NCBI RefSeq assembly: GCF_003611465.1
Contig: NZ_RAXV01000007.1
Coordinates: 38,064-102,063 of the forward strand
Source: Acinetobacter tianfuensis
Lineage (GTDB): Bacteria > Pseudomonadota > Gammaproteobacteria > Pseudomonadales > Moraxellaceae
Reading direction: 5' to 3'
Length of the DNA stretch: 64,000 nt
Positions 1 to 9,570 of this stretch are shown here, one piece after another (positions within the stretch are counted from its first letter, which is position 1; each line of letters begins with the position of its first letter). The notes under the pieces were generated by a model. It was not told the origin of the DNA, ran no database searches, and was given only the letters and a program-made list of their open reading frames with translations. A program made the translations under genes and the position numbers.

Positions 1-190
1 GCGCCTGAACAAATTGACCGCCGCTCTGCTGCACAAGACCCAGCAGGCCTGCATCAATTTCAGGTGAAATAACATCAATGACTGCACCTGCTTTTGCCAG
101 AAGCACAGCCTTACGGTATGCAATATGGCCGCCGCCCACAATCAAACAAAGCTGCTTTTGCAGCTTCAGTGAAATTGGAAAAATATCCAC
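1..190 (-). CDS. cysG: Siroheme synthase, N-terminal part (cut by window edge)
   Basis: The first 63 codons are present and the rest lies beyond the window start. The reading begins V(M)DIFPISLKLQ and runs into CLIVGGGHIAYRKA, the NAD-binding glycine-rich start of the precorrin-2 dehydrogenase/sirohydrochlorin ferrochelatase domain. In the family this module oxidises precorrin-2 and inserts iron to make siroheme, the cofactor of sulfite and nitrite reductases. The start is a GTG, preceded by a TGAGG ribosome site about 5 bases upstream. serS lies upstream on the same strand, 67 bases away. Whether the uroporphyrinogen methyltransferase half is fused cannot be seen. The family assignment is firm; the exact symbol depends on the missing C-terminus. 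Confidence 0.85.
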   Translation of the reverse strand, partial: MDIFPISLKLQKQLCLIVGGGHIAYRKAVLLAKAGAVIDVISPEIDAGLLGLVQQSGGQFVQA

Positions 191-221
191 ACAAACCTCA
201 AAACTATAGTGCTGATGGTCA

Positions 222-245
222 GAGGGCTAGCATACGCTAGCCCTC
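222..245 (-). repeat. Perfect 10-bp hairpin between serS and cysG
   Basis: GAGGGCTAGC and GCTAGCCCTC flank a 4-base loop, 12 bases after the serS stop codon. On the minus strand it is not followed by a T run, so it is not a standard intrinsic terminator. It could protect the serS 3' end or partly attenuate read-through into cysG. Confidence 0.5.
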
Positions 246-257
246 CTGCACATCTGA

Positions 258-1574
<1,317 letters not shown>

Positions 1575-1630
1575 TCACAATAAAAAATACAGTCAAGCTG
1601 ATCATGCCTGCGCCTTATTAAAGCAATATC

Positions 1631-1655
1631 AGCAGGATTCGCTTCAAATCCTGCT
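1631..1655 (-). terminator. Hairpin after the DUF3298-like lipoprotein gene
   Basis: AGCAGGATT and AATCCTGCT form a 9-bp stem with a 7-base loop just past the stop of the minus-strand lipoprotein gene. The T tract that would follow is poor, so termination is only plausible. Confidence 0.4.
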
Positions 1656-1663
1656 GCACAGCC

Positions 1664-2437
1664 TTATTTTGAATTTTTAGGCAGACTTGGCAAATATTTT
1701 GACTGAATCAAAGCCGCTGCTGACTCATACGGCAGTTTCAGCTCCGTCATGCCTTCTGCATAACTTGCCAATTCATAGAGCGGATAAACAAATACAATAC
1801 CATTGGCGCCATAATAGTAATTATCGCTTAATTTCAGCTGCGATTTTTCAATCTGACGGTTATACAGCCAATTGGTATTTGCCTCATACAACGCTTCTAG
1901 AACTTTTTGCTCTGCGCCCTGATTTAAAATATCATGCAGCGCCAAACGCTTCTGATTTTTTAAATCAAAATTGACATATTCAATATGGTACAAACCATGC
2001 GCAGCTCCTGAACTATAGCTATAGCTGGCCATCGCAAAAGTCGCAATATCATACTGCTGCCCCATATAACGGACACTGATGCTTTGCTGATTCAGCTTTG
2101 CCGGATCCGTTTCTTCAGCGGCCTGCGGCTGAATTTCAGAAAAAGCGACTGGTTCAGCCTTACGGATACGGTCTGCAAAATATTCATCAATCCATGCTGC
2201 ATTACTTTTTACCGTTTGCAGGTCAAATTGAGTACAGCCCTCTTTTTCACATACATTTTTATTAAAGCCTTCCATAGGCACAGCCTGCACTTGCAGCAAC
2301 TGAATGGACGCTGCGGCTGGGGCAGATGCCTCCGCTTGCGGCTCTGCCGGCACTTCACGCGGCTGACAGCCAGTTAAAACTGCTGCTCCCAGCACTGCTG
2401 CCGCCAGCAGTCCAAATTTAAATTGTGCTGGTTTCAT
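1664..2437 (-). CDS. Predicted lipoprotein, DUF3298/RsiV-like
   Basis: The N-terminus MKPAQFKFGLLAAAVLGAAVLTGC is a lipoprotein signal peptide with lipobox LTGC (lipidated Cys24). A short Ala/Pro/Glu-rich linker follows, then a globular part that resembles the DUF4163/DUF3298 fold seen in RsiV-like proteins: paired Cys in VCEKEGC, then ISVRYMGQQYDIATFAMASYSYSSGAAHG and a HDILNQGAEQ-like stretch. I could not name a substrate; it is probably an envelope protein. The start used has GGAAG a few bases upstream; an ATG four codons earlier (MEDL) is possible. It lies alone between serS and lolA on the same strand. Family assignment comes from sequence style and is moderate. Confidence 0.75.
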   Translation of the reverse strand: MKPAQFKFGLLAAAVLGAAVLTGCQPREVPAEPQAEASAPAAASIQLLQVQAVPMEGFNKNVCEKEGCTQFDLQTVKSNAAWIDEYFADRIRKAEPVAFSEIQPQAAEETDPAKLNQQSISVRYMGQQYDIATFAMASYSYSSGAAHGLYHIEYVNFDLKNQKRLALHDILNQGAEQKVLEALYEANTNWLYNRQIEKSQLKLSDNYYYGANGIVFVYPLYELASYAEGMTELKLPYESAAALIQSKYLPSLPKNSK

Positions 2438-2575
2438 CAGATCTTCCATAGCAACTTCATTATTTAGTTCAATGATTTTTCACATTTTACTAAGTGCACA
2501 GCTCAGCTCAATTTACAAAGTGTATCTAAAATAGCCTTTTAATCTCTATTGCTCAAAACTGCAGCGCAAAAATAC

Positions 2576-2601
2576 AAAAAGCAGGCCTAAGCCTGCTTTT
2601 T
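2576..2601 (-). terminator. Intrinsic terminator of lolA
   Basis: AAAAA-GCAGGC-CTAA-GCCTGC-TTTTT. A perfect 6-bp GC stem with A and T tracts on both sides makes it usable from either direction. It ends 16 bases beyond the lolA stop. Confidence 0.85.
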
Positions 2602-2617
2602 AAAATGTGTCATCCGC

Positions 2618-3316
2618 TTATTGATCAATGATGTCTGTCCCTTTAGGCGGCGCAAAATTAAACGTAGATGCTGGGATAGAGGCATTCACTTTGACATTAT
2701 TAAAACGCACATAAGTCGTTTGACCCAAAGAATCAGCAAGAATCATCAAGGTCGGCGCTTTATTTGCGCCAAAACTAATGGTTAAGCTTTGAAACACGCC
2801 ATCTTTTTGTTTTGGATAGAGTGTGTAATAGGTTTTTGTTTTATCTGGCTGTGTTACACGGTATGAGCTCATGATTTGGCTGGTATTGCCAGAGAGCAGC
2901 AATGCAGGCGTATTTGCCACTTGCTCATCTAAACTTTGGCGTACAGCCTGCTGCAAGTCTGGATCATAAATCCATACTGTTTTACCTGAAGTCACAATAG
3001 TCTGTTTCGCTGGACTGGTTGTTTCCCAGTAGAATTTGCCTGGACGCTCAACGTTCATGACACCTTTAAAGGTCTGGTTCATATGCTGTGCAGACAAGCC
3101 TTGTTTTTTCACAGGCTTACTGCCGCCCGTAACCTTAGATGTCTGTTCAAAATTCGCGCTTAAACTGCGGATGCCGCTGAGCTGCTTCACTAAACCTGCA
3201 GTCGCCTGCTGCTCCGATGCTGCAACTGGAGCAGCCAACACAGTTGTACTCATCATCGGCACAGTCAGCGCTGAACCCAATGCGATTGCACATACGGTTT
3301 TACGAAGCATATTCAT
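2618..3316 (-). CDS. lolA: Outer-membrane lipoprotein carrier protein LolA
   Basis: Periplasmic chaperone that takes mature lipoproteins from the LolCDE ABC transporter and passes them to LolB at the outer membrane. The 232-residue precursor has a signal peptide (about residues 1-29, ending TTVLAAP), then the half-barrel sequence typical of the family: SLSANFEQTSKV, FKGVMNVERPGKFYWETTSPAKQTIVTSGKTVWIYDPDLQQ. AAGGTG stands 4 bases before the first ATG, which favours that start over the internal Met3. It is monocistronic, with a strong terminator below it. Length is slightly above the E. coli protein, mostly because of a longer signal region and an Ala/Gln-rich insert. Confidence 0.93.
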   Translation of the reverse strand: MNMLRKTVCAIALGSALTVPMMSTTVLAAPVAASEQQATAGLVKQLSGIRSLSANFEQTSKVTGGSKPVKKQGLSAQHMNQTFKGVMNVERPGKFYWETTSPAKQTIVTSGKTVWIYDPDLQQAVRQSLDEQVANTPALLLSGNTSQIMSSYRVTQPDKTKTYYTLYPKQKDGVFQSLTISFGANKAPTLMILADSLGQTTYVRFNNVKVNASIPASTFNFAPPKGTDIIDQ

Positions 3317-3464
3317 AATTCACCTTTTTCTAGTTAGAGCAATTTAATGTATGAAATTATCTTAAACCAATTTGAATAGCTAAAATGATAGAAAATAAGA
3401 CGTTTTGTAGTCTTATTTATGCAAAATGGCTGTTTTTATTCATCATGATGGAGATAAATACCAT

Positions 3465-3496
3465 AAAAAAGCCCCTGTAAAAACAGAAGCTTTTTT
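3465..3496 (-). terminator. Terminator after the autotransporter pseudogene
   Basis: An A tract, an imperfect CTGT/ACAG and GC/GC stem, and a T tract lie just beyond the end of the broken autotransporter gene. The stem is imperfect, so confidence is moderate. Confidence 0.55.
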
Positions 3497-3516
3497 GCAG
3501 TATTAAATTAATTCGG

Positions 3517-4467
3517 CTATTTCCACTGCCAGCCTATAGAAAGGCCTGCACCGAAATCTCCTTCAGTATTTGCAGTCGCTGCTAGTTTATAGACATATTT
3601 ATTATTGTCCGAAACGCCGCTAAAGCCAACTGCAAAACCCTGTTCACTTTCCCATGTTCCTACACCTGCACTCAGCATGCTCAAGCCTGCTTCCGTCGGT
3701 TGCGGCAAGGATGCGATGGCGATACTCGATGCAACCGCTGCATGCAATCCATCTTCTAGATGGTCCACCCTGCGGTTTAACTCAGCAACCCGGTTATCGG
3801 TATAACGTTTTGACTCATTTAAGCTATCAACTCCATCACGTCCTGATGGTCCTCTCAGACTAAGCAGCCATTCTGCTTGGCTTCCTTCAAAGCCATTGTT
3901 CGCTGCAACTTCATATGCGCTTAATCCAGTAACACCTTGTTCACCTTTCTCACCTGCAACACCTTGCAGTCCTGCTGGACCTTGTAGTCCTGCTGGTCCT
4001 GCCGATCCTGGTTCACCTTGCGGTCCTGCTGGCCCTTGTGGCCCTGCTGGTCCTGCCGATCCTGGTTCACCTTGCGGTCATTCTGGCCCTTGTGGCCCTG
4101 CTGGTCCTACTGGTCCTTGTTCACCTTTTGGCCCTTTCGGTCCTGAATGCTCTTCATGACCATTACCATTACCATTGCCGTGTTCTTCATGTCCTTGTCC
4201 ATTCTCAGCACCATTGGAATGGTGAGCATCCTCACCAAGTGTTGCCCAAGCGCCTCCACTAAAGGCCAGCATACTGCTTAGCAGCAATAGTTCTGGCATA
4301 TGGTGTAAGCCTCGTGTCACTTTGCGAGCAGAAAAACCAGACAAATATTCAGTATTTTTTGACATTGCAGAGCAATTTACCGTTACGCGTCTTTCAGATT
4401 CCTTATCAGAAAGCTTTTTACTTTTAGAACAGGCTTGAGTGAATAGACTTTTTAATATCATGTTCAT
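3517..4467 (-). pseudogene. Collagen-like trimeric autotransporter adhesin, broken by one stop
   Basis: The frame encodes a long N-terminal region ending in a hydrophobic stretch (PELLLLSSMLAFSGGAWA, a likely signal), a His/Gly/Asn-rich segment, Gly-X-Y collagen-like repeats, a short coiled-coil stalk ([23 protein letters not shown]) and a YadA-type C-terminal anchor ending in GAGLSIGWQWK. Families of this plan form trimeric surface adhesins. A TGA at 4078-4080 interrupts the repeat; both sides share one frame and no other stop occurs, so a single nucleotide change splits it. Compared with the neighbouring repeat copy, GCA-GGA has become GAA-TGA. The start has AAGG just upstream; Met codons at 4467 and 4461 are both possible. 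It could be a recent pseudogene, a phase-off allele or a sequencing error. Confidence 0.8.
3989..4096. repeat. Two 54-bp tandem repeats coding collagen-like Gly-X-Y
   Basis: The period is 54 bases (18 codons). The copies 3989-4042 and 4043-4096 differ almost only at 4076-4079, where the second copy carries the stop codon. Such repeats expand and contract by slippage. Confidence 0.85.
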
Positions 4468-4650
4468 GCCCTTGTCCTTTTTATCATCTAGAGTTTCATT
4501 AGACTCTCTTAATAATGTGATGTAAATAACATTAAATTGCATATTTGAGACTCAATTATTATTAAATATTTCTAATGAATACTTTATTCTTTTAATGAAA
4601 TTTAATTTATTGTTTTAAGCAAATTATTTTAAATAATATTTAATTGGCAT

Positions 4651-4680
4651 AAAAAAACCCGCATAAAATGCGGGTTTTTT
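4651..4680 (-). terminator. Terminator of rplU-rpmA
   Basis: A tract, ACCCGCA, loop TAAA, TGCGGGT, T tract, 12 bases past the rpmA stop. The tracts on both sides suggest it also works for the opposite strand. Confidence 0.9.
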
Positions 4681-4692
4681 CTATCTCAGCTA

Positions 4693-4947
4693 TTACGCGT
4701 CAACAGATACGTAGCGACGGCCAAATTGACCTTTCACTTCGAATTTTACTACGCCGTCAGCAGTAGCAAATAGTGTATGGTCACGACCCATACCTACGTT
4801 AACACCAGCGTGGAATTCAGTACCACGTTGACGAACGATGATGTTACCAGCAGTTACAGTTTGACCACCGTAAACTTTAACACCAAGCATTTTAGGGTTC
4901 GAATCACGACCGTTCTTAGTCGAACCACCGGCTTTTTTAGATGCCAT
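4693..4947 (-). CDS. rpmA: Large ribosomal subunit protein bL27
   Basis: 84-residue protein starting [24 protein letters not shown], the standard bL27 N-terminus, whose flexible tail reaches the peptidyl-transferase centre. No cleaved N-terminal extension of the Firmicutes type is present. It is cotranscribed with rplU (19-base gap), which is the usual arrangement. The start is supported by a GGAG-like site at about -9. Confidence 0.97.
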   Translation of the reverse strand: MASKKAGGSTKNGRDSNPKMLGVKVYGGQTVTAGNIIVRQRGTEFHAGVNVGMGRDHTLFATADGVVKFEVKGQFGRRYVSVDA

Positions 4948-4966
4948 GTCTCTTTACTCCTCGTAA

Positions 4967-5278
4967 TTAGCCTGAAATAGCTGTAATTTTCAACTCAGTG
5001 AACCATTGACGGTGACCTTGCTGTTTACGATAGTGTTTACGACGACGCATTTTGATAATGCGGATTTTGTCGTGACGACCATGGCTAACTACTTCAGCAG
5101 TTACTTTAGCGCCAGCTACAACTGGTGCACCAATTTGAACGCTGTCACCGTTAACAAGCATCAACACGTCATCAAACGTAATTGTTGAGCCAGTTTCAGC
5201 TTTCAATAATTCTACTTTAAGGGTTTCACCCTCAACAACACGGTGCTGTTTACCACCGCTTTGGATAACTGCGTACAT
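4967..5278 (-). CDS. rplU: Large ribosomal subunit protein bL21
   Basis: 103 residues starting [23 protein letters not shown], with the typical basic end [23 protein letters not shown]. It binds 23S rRNA together with bL20. The start chosen has GGAG about 6 bases upstream; the frame is open further upstream but that part does not resemble the family. rpmA follows in the same transcript. The roughly 450 bases between here and ispB carry the divergent promoters. Confidence 0.97.
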   Translation of the reverse strand: MYAVIQSGGKQHRVVEGETLKVELLKAETGSTITFDDVLMLVNGDSVQIGAPVVAGAKVTAEVVSHGRHDKIRIIKMRRRKHYRKQQGHRQWFTELKITAISG

Positions 5279-5501
5279 AACGTACTCCAAACATGCCCGT
5301 GTCGACGTGCCGGTAAAGGAATATACCGATCTTAAGACGACCGCCACTGGGGTTGTACAAGGGCAAGGATTTTAAGTGATAATCCGCCAAACAACAAGTC
5401 ATTTGCACAAATTAATAGCCATATTTAACGATTATTTAATAAACAGCGGCTTATCAGCTGATCATTTTTTATCTAAGGTAATGTGCAGGATAAAAAATGA
5501 C

Positions 5502-5520
5502 ATAGATTTTTAAAATCTAT
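5502..5520. repeat. Palindrome in the rplU-ispB intergenic region
   Basis: ATAGATTTT-T-AAAATCTAT is a perfect 9-bp inverted repeat in the AT-rich gap between the divergent rplU and ispB genes. It could be a weak operator or chance in AT-rich sequence. The rest of 5348-5729 shows no gene. Confidence 0.4.
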
Positions 5521-5729
5521 TCGCTACTATAGACAGCATAAACAAAGGCAAATATAAGGTTTGCCAATATAACAGCATTACAGATTCGCACTGAAAGATT
5601 AGAAATAGAGAGTTGTCTGATTTTTTCACTCAACTTTAAATCAATCACTTGGCTTTCTATCTGCATTTCTCAGCGCAAATTGTTACACTAGCCACAGCCA
5701 ACTCCAGATAAATTGAGGTTTTTCTTCAC

Positions 5730-6707
5730 ATGACCATCGACTTTAAGCAAGACATTCTCGCACCTGTTGCTTCAGACTTTGCCGCGATGGACACATTCAT
5801 TAATGAAGGGATTACTTCTAAAGTTGCTTTAGTGATGGCCGTCAGCAAACATGTCGTAGAAGCTGGCGGAAAACGCATGCGCCCGATCATGTGCTTATTG
5901 GCGGCTAAAGCCTGCGGCGCAGAAAATTTAGAAAAGCACCGCAAGCTGGCTGCAATTATTGAAATGCTGCATACCGCAACTTTGGTACATGATGATGTGG
6001 TCGATGAGTCTGGCTTACGCCGCGGCCGCCCTACGGCTAACGCAACATGGAATAACCAAACGGCAGTACTGGTAGGCGACTTTCTTATCTCGCGCGCTTT
6101 TGACCTGCTTGTCGATCTGGACAATATGGTTTTATTAAAAGATTTTTCAACAGGTACGTGTGAAATTGCCGAAGGCGAAGTTTTACAGCTTCAGGCGCAG
6201 CATCAGCCAGATACTAATGAACAAACTTATTTAGATATTATTCACGGCAAAACATCCCGCTTATTTGAACTGGCAACTGAAGGCGCAGCAATTATCACTG
6301 GCACAGAACAGTACCGTGAGCCGCTGCGCAAGTTTGCTGGCCACTTTGGCAATGCCTTCCAAATTATTGATGATATTTTAGACTACACCTCTGATGCTGA
6401 AACATTAGGTAAAAATATTGGTGATGATTTAATGGAAGGCAAACCGACTTTACCGTTAATCTCTGCTTTGGCAAATACACAAGGCGAAGAACACAGCATC
6501 ATCCGTAAAAGTATCGCTACAGGCGGCACAGCGGATTTAGAACGTGTAATTCAAATCGTGCAAACATCTGGCGCTTTAGAGTATTGCTCACAGCGTGCAA
6601 CAGAAGAAACAGATGCTGCGCTGCTGGCGCTTGAAGCTTTACCAAATACTCAGTACCGTGAAGCGCTGCGCAACTTGGCAAAGCTGGCGCTGCACCGCAT
6701 TCAATAA
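5730..6707 (+). CDS. ispB: Octaprenyl diphosphate synthase
   Basis: Elongates farnesyl diphosphate with isopentenyl diphosphate to make the side chain of ubiquinone. The 325-residue protein has the two Asp-rich motifs of trans-prenyltransferases: LVHDDVVDESGLRRGRPT (first) and FQIIDDILDYTSD (second), plus GGKRMRP near residue 47 for isopentenyl diphosphate binding. Length fits the bacterial long-chain group. It stands next to rplU-rpmA in opposite orientation, a common gamma-proteobacterial arrangement. The downstream membrane-protein gene begins 25 bases later and may be cotranscribed. The exact chain length (octa- or nona-) cannot be read from the sequence. Confidence 0.94.
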   Translation: MTIDFKQDILAPVASDFAAMDTFINEGITSKVALVMAVSKHVVEAGGKRMRPIMCLLAAKACGAENLEKHRKLAAIIEMLHTATLVHDDVVDESGLRRGRPTANATWNNQTAVLVGDFLISRAFDLLVDLDNMVLLKDFSTGTCEIAEGEVLQLQAQHQPDTNEQTYLDIIHGKTSRLFELATEGAAIITGTEQYREPLRKFAGHFGNAFQIIDDILDYTSDAETLGKNIGDDLMEGKPTLPLISALANTQGEEHSIIRKSIATGGTADLERVIQIVQTSGALEYCSQRATEETDAALLALEALPNTQYREALRNLAKLALHRIQ

Positions 6708-6732
6708 GCACTTAAAAACTATACCCTTGCCT

Positions 6733-8784
6733 ATGCATATAAAATTAAATGATTTATTTTTAACCATGCAGCAGCAGCTTGAGCAGCCTCAAGCTGCTTT
6801 GGATGAGCAATTGCTCATAGAGCTGATCAACCGCATACGCCCGCTAGACAGCAAAAACAGCCATGAAATCCATCAAAAATTTCAAGCTCTTTTACAAGCC
6901 CTGCTGCTGACACCAGATGCAGCCAGCACGCTGCAAAGCTTTACTTTAAAAATCATCAGCCGCTATAAGCAGACCAGTTTGTATGCTGACACTGGTATTT
7001 TATCTTTAGATGGTTTTTGGGCGCAGCTTTCACAACGTTTAGGCGCACATTTCTTACCGCTCATTGATGATACAAGCCAGCTGCAAGATTTAGTCCGCCG
7101 CGTTTTTCATCAGCGCAGCGATAAATATTGGCTGGACAGCATAGACGAGCAAGATTGGCAAAAGCTGTTCCGCCTGCTCAATCAAGGCCACAGCAGCCAA
7201 GACGAAAAAAAACAAATCCGCAGTGAGCTGATCAAAGCCATTACTGTTTTGTCTTACCGTGTCAGCGGCATTGGTTTATATCCTGAATTTATTAATGCGC
7301 AGCCTGAACTGACTGAATACGAGTCACCCTTCCTCGTTCAGAACCGTGAAATCAATGATTTCATTCAGCAATATAAAACTCTGCACCAAAATGCAGAGCA
7401 AATGAGCGCCGTCATTCCGCCTGATGCATCTCAAGCCTTAGTCATGCTGGATCAGTGCCGTGAAGTGGTGCTGAAAATCCGCCGCGCAACTAAGCGTGTT
7501 GGCGTCAGTGTGAGTTTGACCTATTTACTGTCACTGCTTGAACAGTCTTTAGACCGCATCGAAATTTTACTCAACTTAATTGTTGAAGAAGACGATGTCC
7601 GCTACAGCTCGCTTGGCTCCTTGCTGGTTGATATTACCGATGCCCTATACAGCGAACGCAGCGTGCGCTCTTTGCTTGCGACCAACAGTGAACTCATGGC
7701 GCTGCAGGTTACTGAAAATGCAAGCAAGACTGGAGAGCATTATGTAAGCACAGATAAAAAAGGCTTTGTTTCCATGTATAAGTCCGCAGCTGGCGCGGGC
7801 ATTATTATTGCGATTATGGCGACACTGAAAACCTTAATGATGCGCGCAAGCCTTGCGCCGCTCATGCAAGCCTTCAGTTACAGCATGAATTATTCATTGG
7901 GTTTCATGCTGATTCATGTGCTGCATTTTACAGTTGCCACCAAACAGCCTGCGATGACTGCAGCCGCCTTAGCCTCAACTGTACAGCACCGCAAAGGCTC
8001 CAAAACAGCACAAATTGCAGAATTAGCCGCATTGATTATTAATATTATCCGCACCCAATTTATTGCTATTTTAGGCAATATTTCAATTGCGATACCTGTT
8101 GCTGCTCTCATCACAATCGGCTGGGAAATGACGCTGCATGAACCGCTGATGAATCATGTTAAAGCAGCCAAAACTTTGCATGACCTGAACCCTTTCACCT
8201 CATTAGCTATTCCTCATGCAGCAATTGCCGGCATTTGCCTATTTTTATCCGGCTTGCTGGCAGGCTATTTTGACAATATGGCCATCTACCGGAAAGTCGG
8301 CCCGCGCATGCAGGCGCACAAAAAGCTTAGATCACTGATGGGTCAGGAGCGTTTAAATAAGTTTGCCGCTTATATAGAGCGTAATCTTGGCGCACTGGCG
8401 GGCAACTTTATCTTTGGCATCATGCTCGGCAGCATGGGAACCATCGGCTATATTTTAGGTCTGCCTTTAGATATCCGCCATATTGCCTTTGCTTCTGCAA
8501 ACTTTATTCAAGGTTTGCTTAATATCAATGACAGTCCAGATATTGGCCTGATTATTGTTTCTTTTTTAGGTGTGCTGCTGATTGGCCTGACTAACTTATT
8601 TGTCAGCTTTACACTGACCATTATTGTGGCTCTTCGAGCGCGGCGTGTACGCTTTGAACAGTGGAAACCTTTAGCAAAACTGGTTTTAACCCACTTGCTG
8701 ACCCGCCCAAGCGATTTTTTCTGGCCGCCGAAAGAACCTCTAGAAGTTAATGATGCAAATAACGCACAGAAACACAGCCACTAA
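6733..8784 (+). CDS. Gcr-type membrane protein, annotated elsewhere as site-specific recombinase
   Basis: 683 residues. The N-terminal half is soluble and helical; the C-terminal half has several hydrophobic segments, including GAGIIIAIMATLKTLM, MLIHVLHFTVATKQPAM, IAILGNISIAIPVAALITIGW, AIAGICLFLSGLLAGYFDN, FIFGIMLGSMGTIGYILG and IGLIIVSFLGVLLIGLTNLFVSF. This matches my memory of PF10136/COG4389, a family labelled recombinase from an early Neisseria report. No Ser- or Tyr-recombinase signature is visible, and the layout is that of an integral membrane protein, so a recombinase role is doubtful. The start is the first Met after ispB (MHIKLNDLFL); an earlier in-frame ATG lies within ispB and is unlikely. 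Function unknown. Confidence 0.7.
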   Translation: MHIKLNDLFLTMQQQLEQPQAALDEQLLIELINRIRPLDSKNSHEIHQKFQALLQALLLTPDAASTLQSFTLKIISRYKQTSLYADTGILSLDGFWAQLSQRLGAHFLPLIDDTSQLQDLVRRVFHQRSDKYWLDSIDEQDWQKLFRLLNQGHSSQDEKKQIRSELIKAITVLSYRVSGIGLYPEFINAQPELTEYESPFLVQNREINDFIQQYKTLHQNAEQMSAVIPPDASQALVMLDQCREVVLKIRRATKRVGVSVSLTYLLSLLEQSLDRIEILLNLIVEEDDVRYSSLGSLLVDITDALYSERSVRSLLATNSELMALQVTENASKTGEHYVSTDKKGFVSMYKSAAGAGIIIAIMATLKTLMMRASLAPLMQAFSYSMNYSLGFMLIHVLHFTVATKQPAMTAAALASTVQHRKGSKTAQIAELAALIINIIRTQFIAILGNISIAIPVAALITIGWEMTLHEPLMNHVKAAKTLHDLNPFTSLAIPHAAIAGICLFLSGLLAGYFDNMAIYRKVGPRMQAHKKLRSLMGQERLNKFAAYIERNLGALAGNFIFGIMLGSMGTIGYILGLPLDIRHIAFASANFIQGLLNINDSPDIGLIIVSFLGVLLIGLTNLFVSFTLTIIVALRARRVRFEQWKPLAKLVLTHLLTRPSDFFWPPKEPLEVNDANNAQKHSH

Positions 8785-8850
8785 TTTGTTAATTTACTTT
8801 ATTGGATGTTACATAAACACCAAAAAGAAATTAGCATAATTTACACACAC

Positions 8851-8879
8851 TTGAAATAAAGTGTACTGATGAGTACACT
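8851..8879 (+). promoter_or_regulatory. Sigma-70-like promoter of the pap2-adeIJK operon
   Basis: TTGAAA (8851-8856), a 17-base spacer and TACACT (8874-8879). This is a good -35 with a fair -10 at ideal spacing, about 50 bases before the pap2 start. The -10 lies inside the right arm of the 8858-8881 palindrome. Confidence 0.6.
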
Positions 8880-8881
8880 TT
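8858..8881. promoter_or_regulatory. 24-bp inverted repeat, candidate repressor operator for pap2-adeIJK
   Basis: AAAGTGTACT and AGTACACTTT are perfect 10-bp arms around GATG. Size and symmetry suit a TetR-family dimer pair, and overlap with the -10 box would block transcription. AdeN is the known TetR-type repressor of adeIJK; that it binds here is inference. Confidence 0.6.
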
Positions 8882-8931
8882 AAACCATCAATTAATTGGA
8901 CTTGCTCCAGTTAAGATACAAGGATTCAAGC

Positions 8932-9546
8932 ATGCCCAAGCGATTGCTTTTCCTCGGCTGTTTCATGTTAATTTTCAGTATTTTATTGCTGATATTTCCA
9001 ACATTGAATAGGTTTGACCTTTCCGTTTTGGACTGGATGCACGCGCACCGCAATGCCGCATTCAACACTGCAGCCATAGGATTTTCCATCGCGGGAGGCA
9101 TGCCTTTTGTATTATTTATAACCACGCTATGGTGTTTACAGTCAGCATGGTATAAAAAATATTCACTTATTGCTTTTATCAGTATAGGAATTTTAGGAAG
9201 TATAAGCCTGACATGGCTTTTGAAATACCTTATCTCCCGGCCGCGCCCACCTGAAATGTATTTTCTGGTGAACACCTACGGAGATTCATTTCCAAGTGGG
9301 CATAGCCTCTATGCCGCAGCATTGGGGTGCTTAGGGTTATACATCTATCAGCAGTATACACAGCGTAAATTGATTTATCTGTTTATTTGTACATGGGTTC
9401 TGCTGATGGGTTTTTCAAGAGTATATGCAGGCGCTCATTATCCTTCCGATGTACTTTCCGGCTGGGGAATAAGCCTTATTTGGATCACGTTTTTATATGC
9501 GGTATTGAATAAACAGCAGCTGCGTAAACTAAATAATGAATTTTGA
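8932..9546 (+). CDS. PAP2-family membrane phosphatase
   Basis: 204-residue integral membrane protein with the three PAP2 motifs: KYLISRPRP (from Lys98), FPSGHS (His124) and SRVYAGAHYPSD (Arg163, His169, Asp173). Family members dephosphorylate lipid phosphates, commonly undecaprenyl diphosphate in cell-wall lipid recycling, with the active site on the periplasmic side. About five or six hydrophobic helices are visible. The start has AAGGA 7 bases upstream. adeI follows after 24 bases, so pap2 is the first gene of the efflux operon, as known in A. baumannii. Substrate not determined. Confidence 0.88.
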   Translation: MPKRLLFLGCFMLIFSILLLIFPTLNRFDLSVLDWMHAHRNAAFNTAAIGFSIAGGMPFVLFITTLWCLQSAWYKKYSLIAFISIGILGSISLTWLLKYLISRPRPPEMYFLVNTYGDSFPSGHSLYAAALGCLGLYIYQQYTQRKLIYLFICTWVLLMGFSRVYAGAHYPSDVLSGWGISLIWITFLYAVLNKQQLRKLNNEF

Positions 9547-9570
9547 TAAAAATCTAATTGAGGTGGAAGA

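Noticed and set aside
3989..4096. Short direct repeats that might suggest a CRISPR array
   Set aside because: The copies are adjacent and coding (54-bp period) without spacers; no cas genes are near.
3896..4159. Plus-strand frame rich in Pro, Gly, Cys and Ser across the collagen-like repeat
   Set aside because: It is the antisense of the Gly-X-Y repeat on the minus strand; its repeats come only from that.
6595..6732. Extension of the Gcr-type frame into ispB
   Set aside because: It overlaps conserved ispB sequence in another frame and does not resemble the family.
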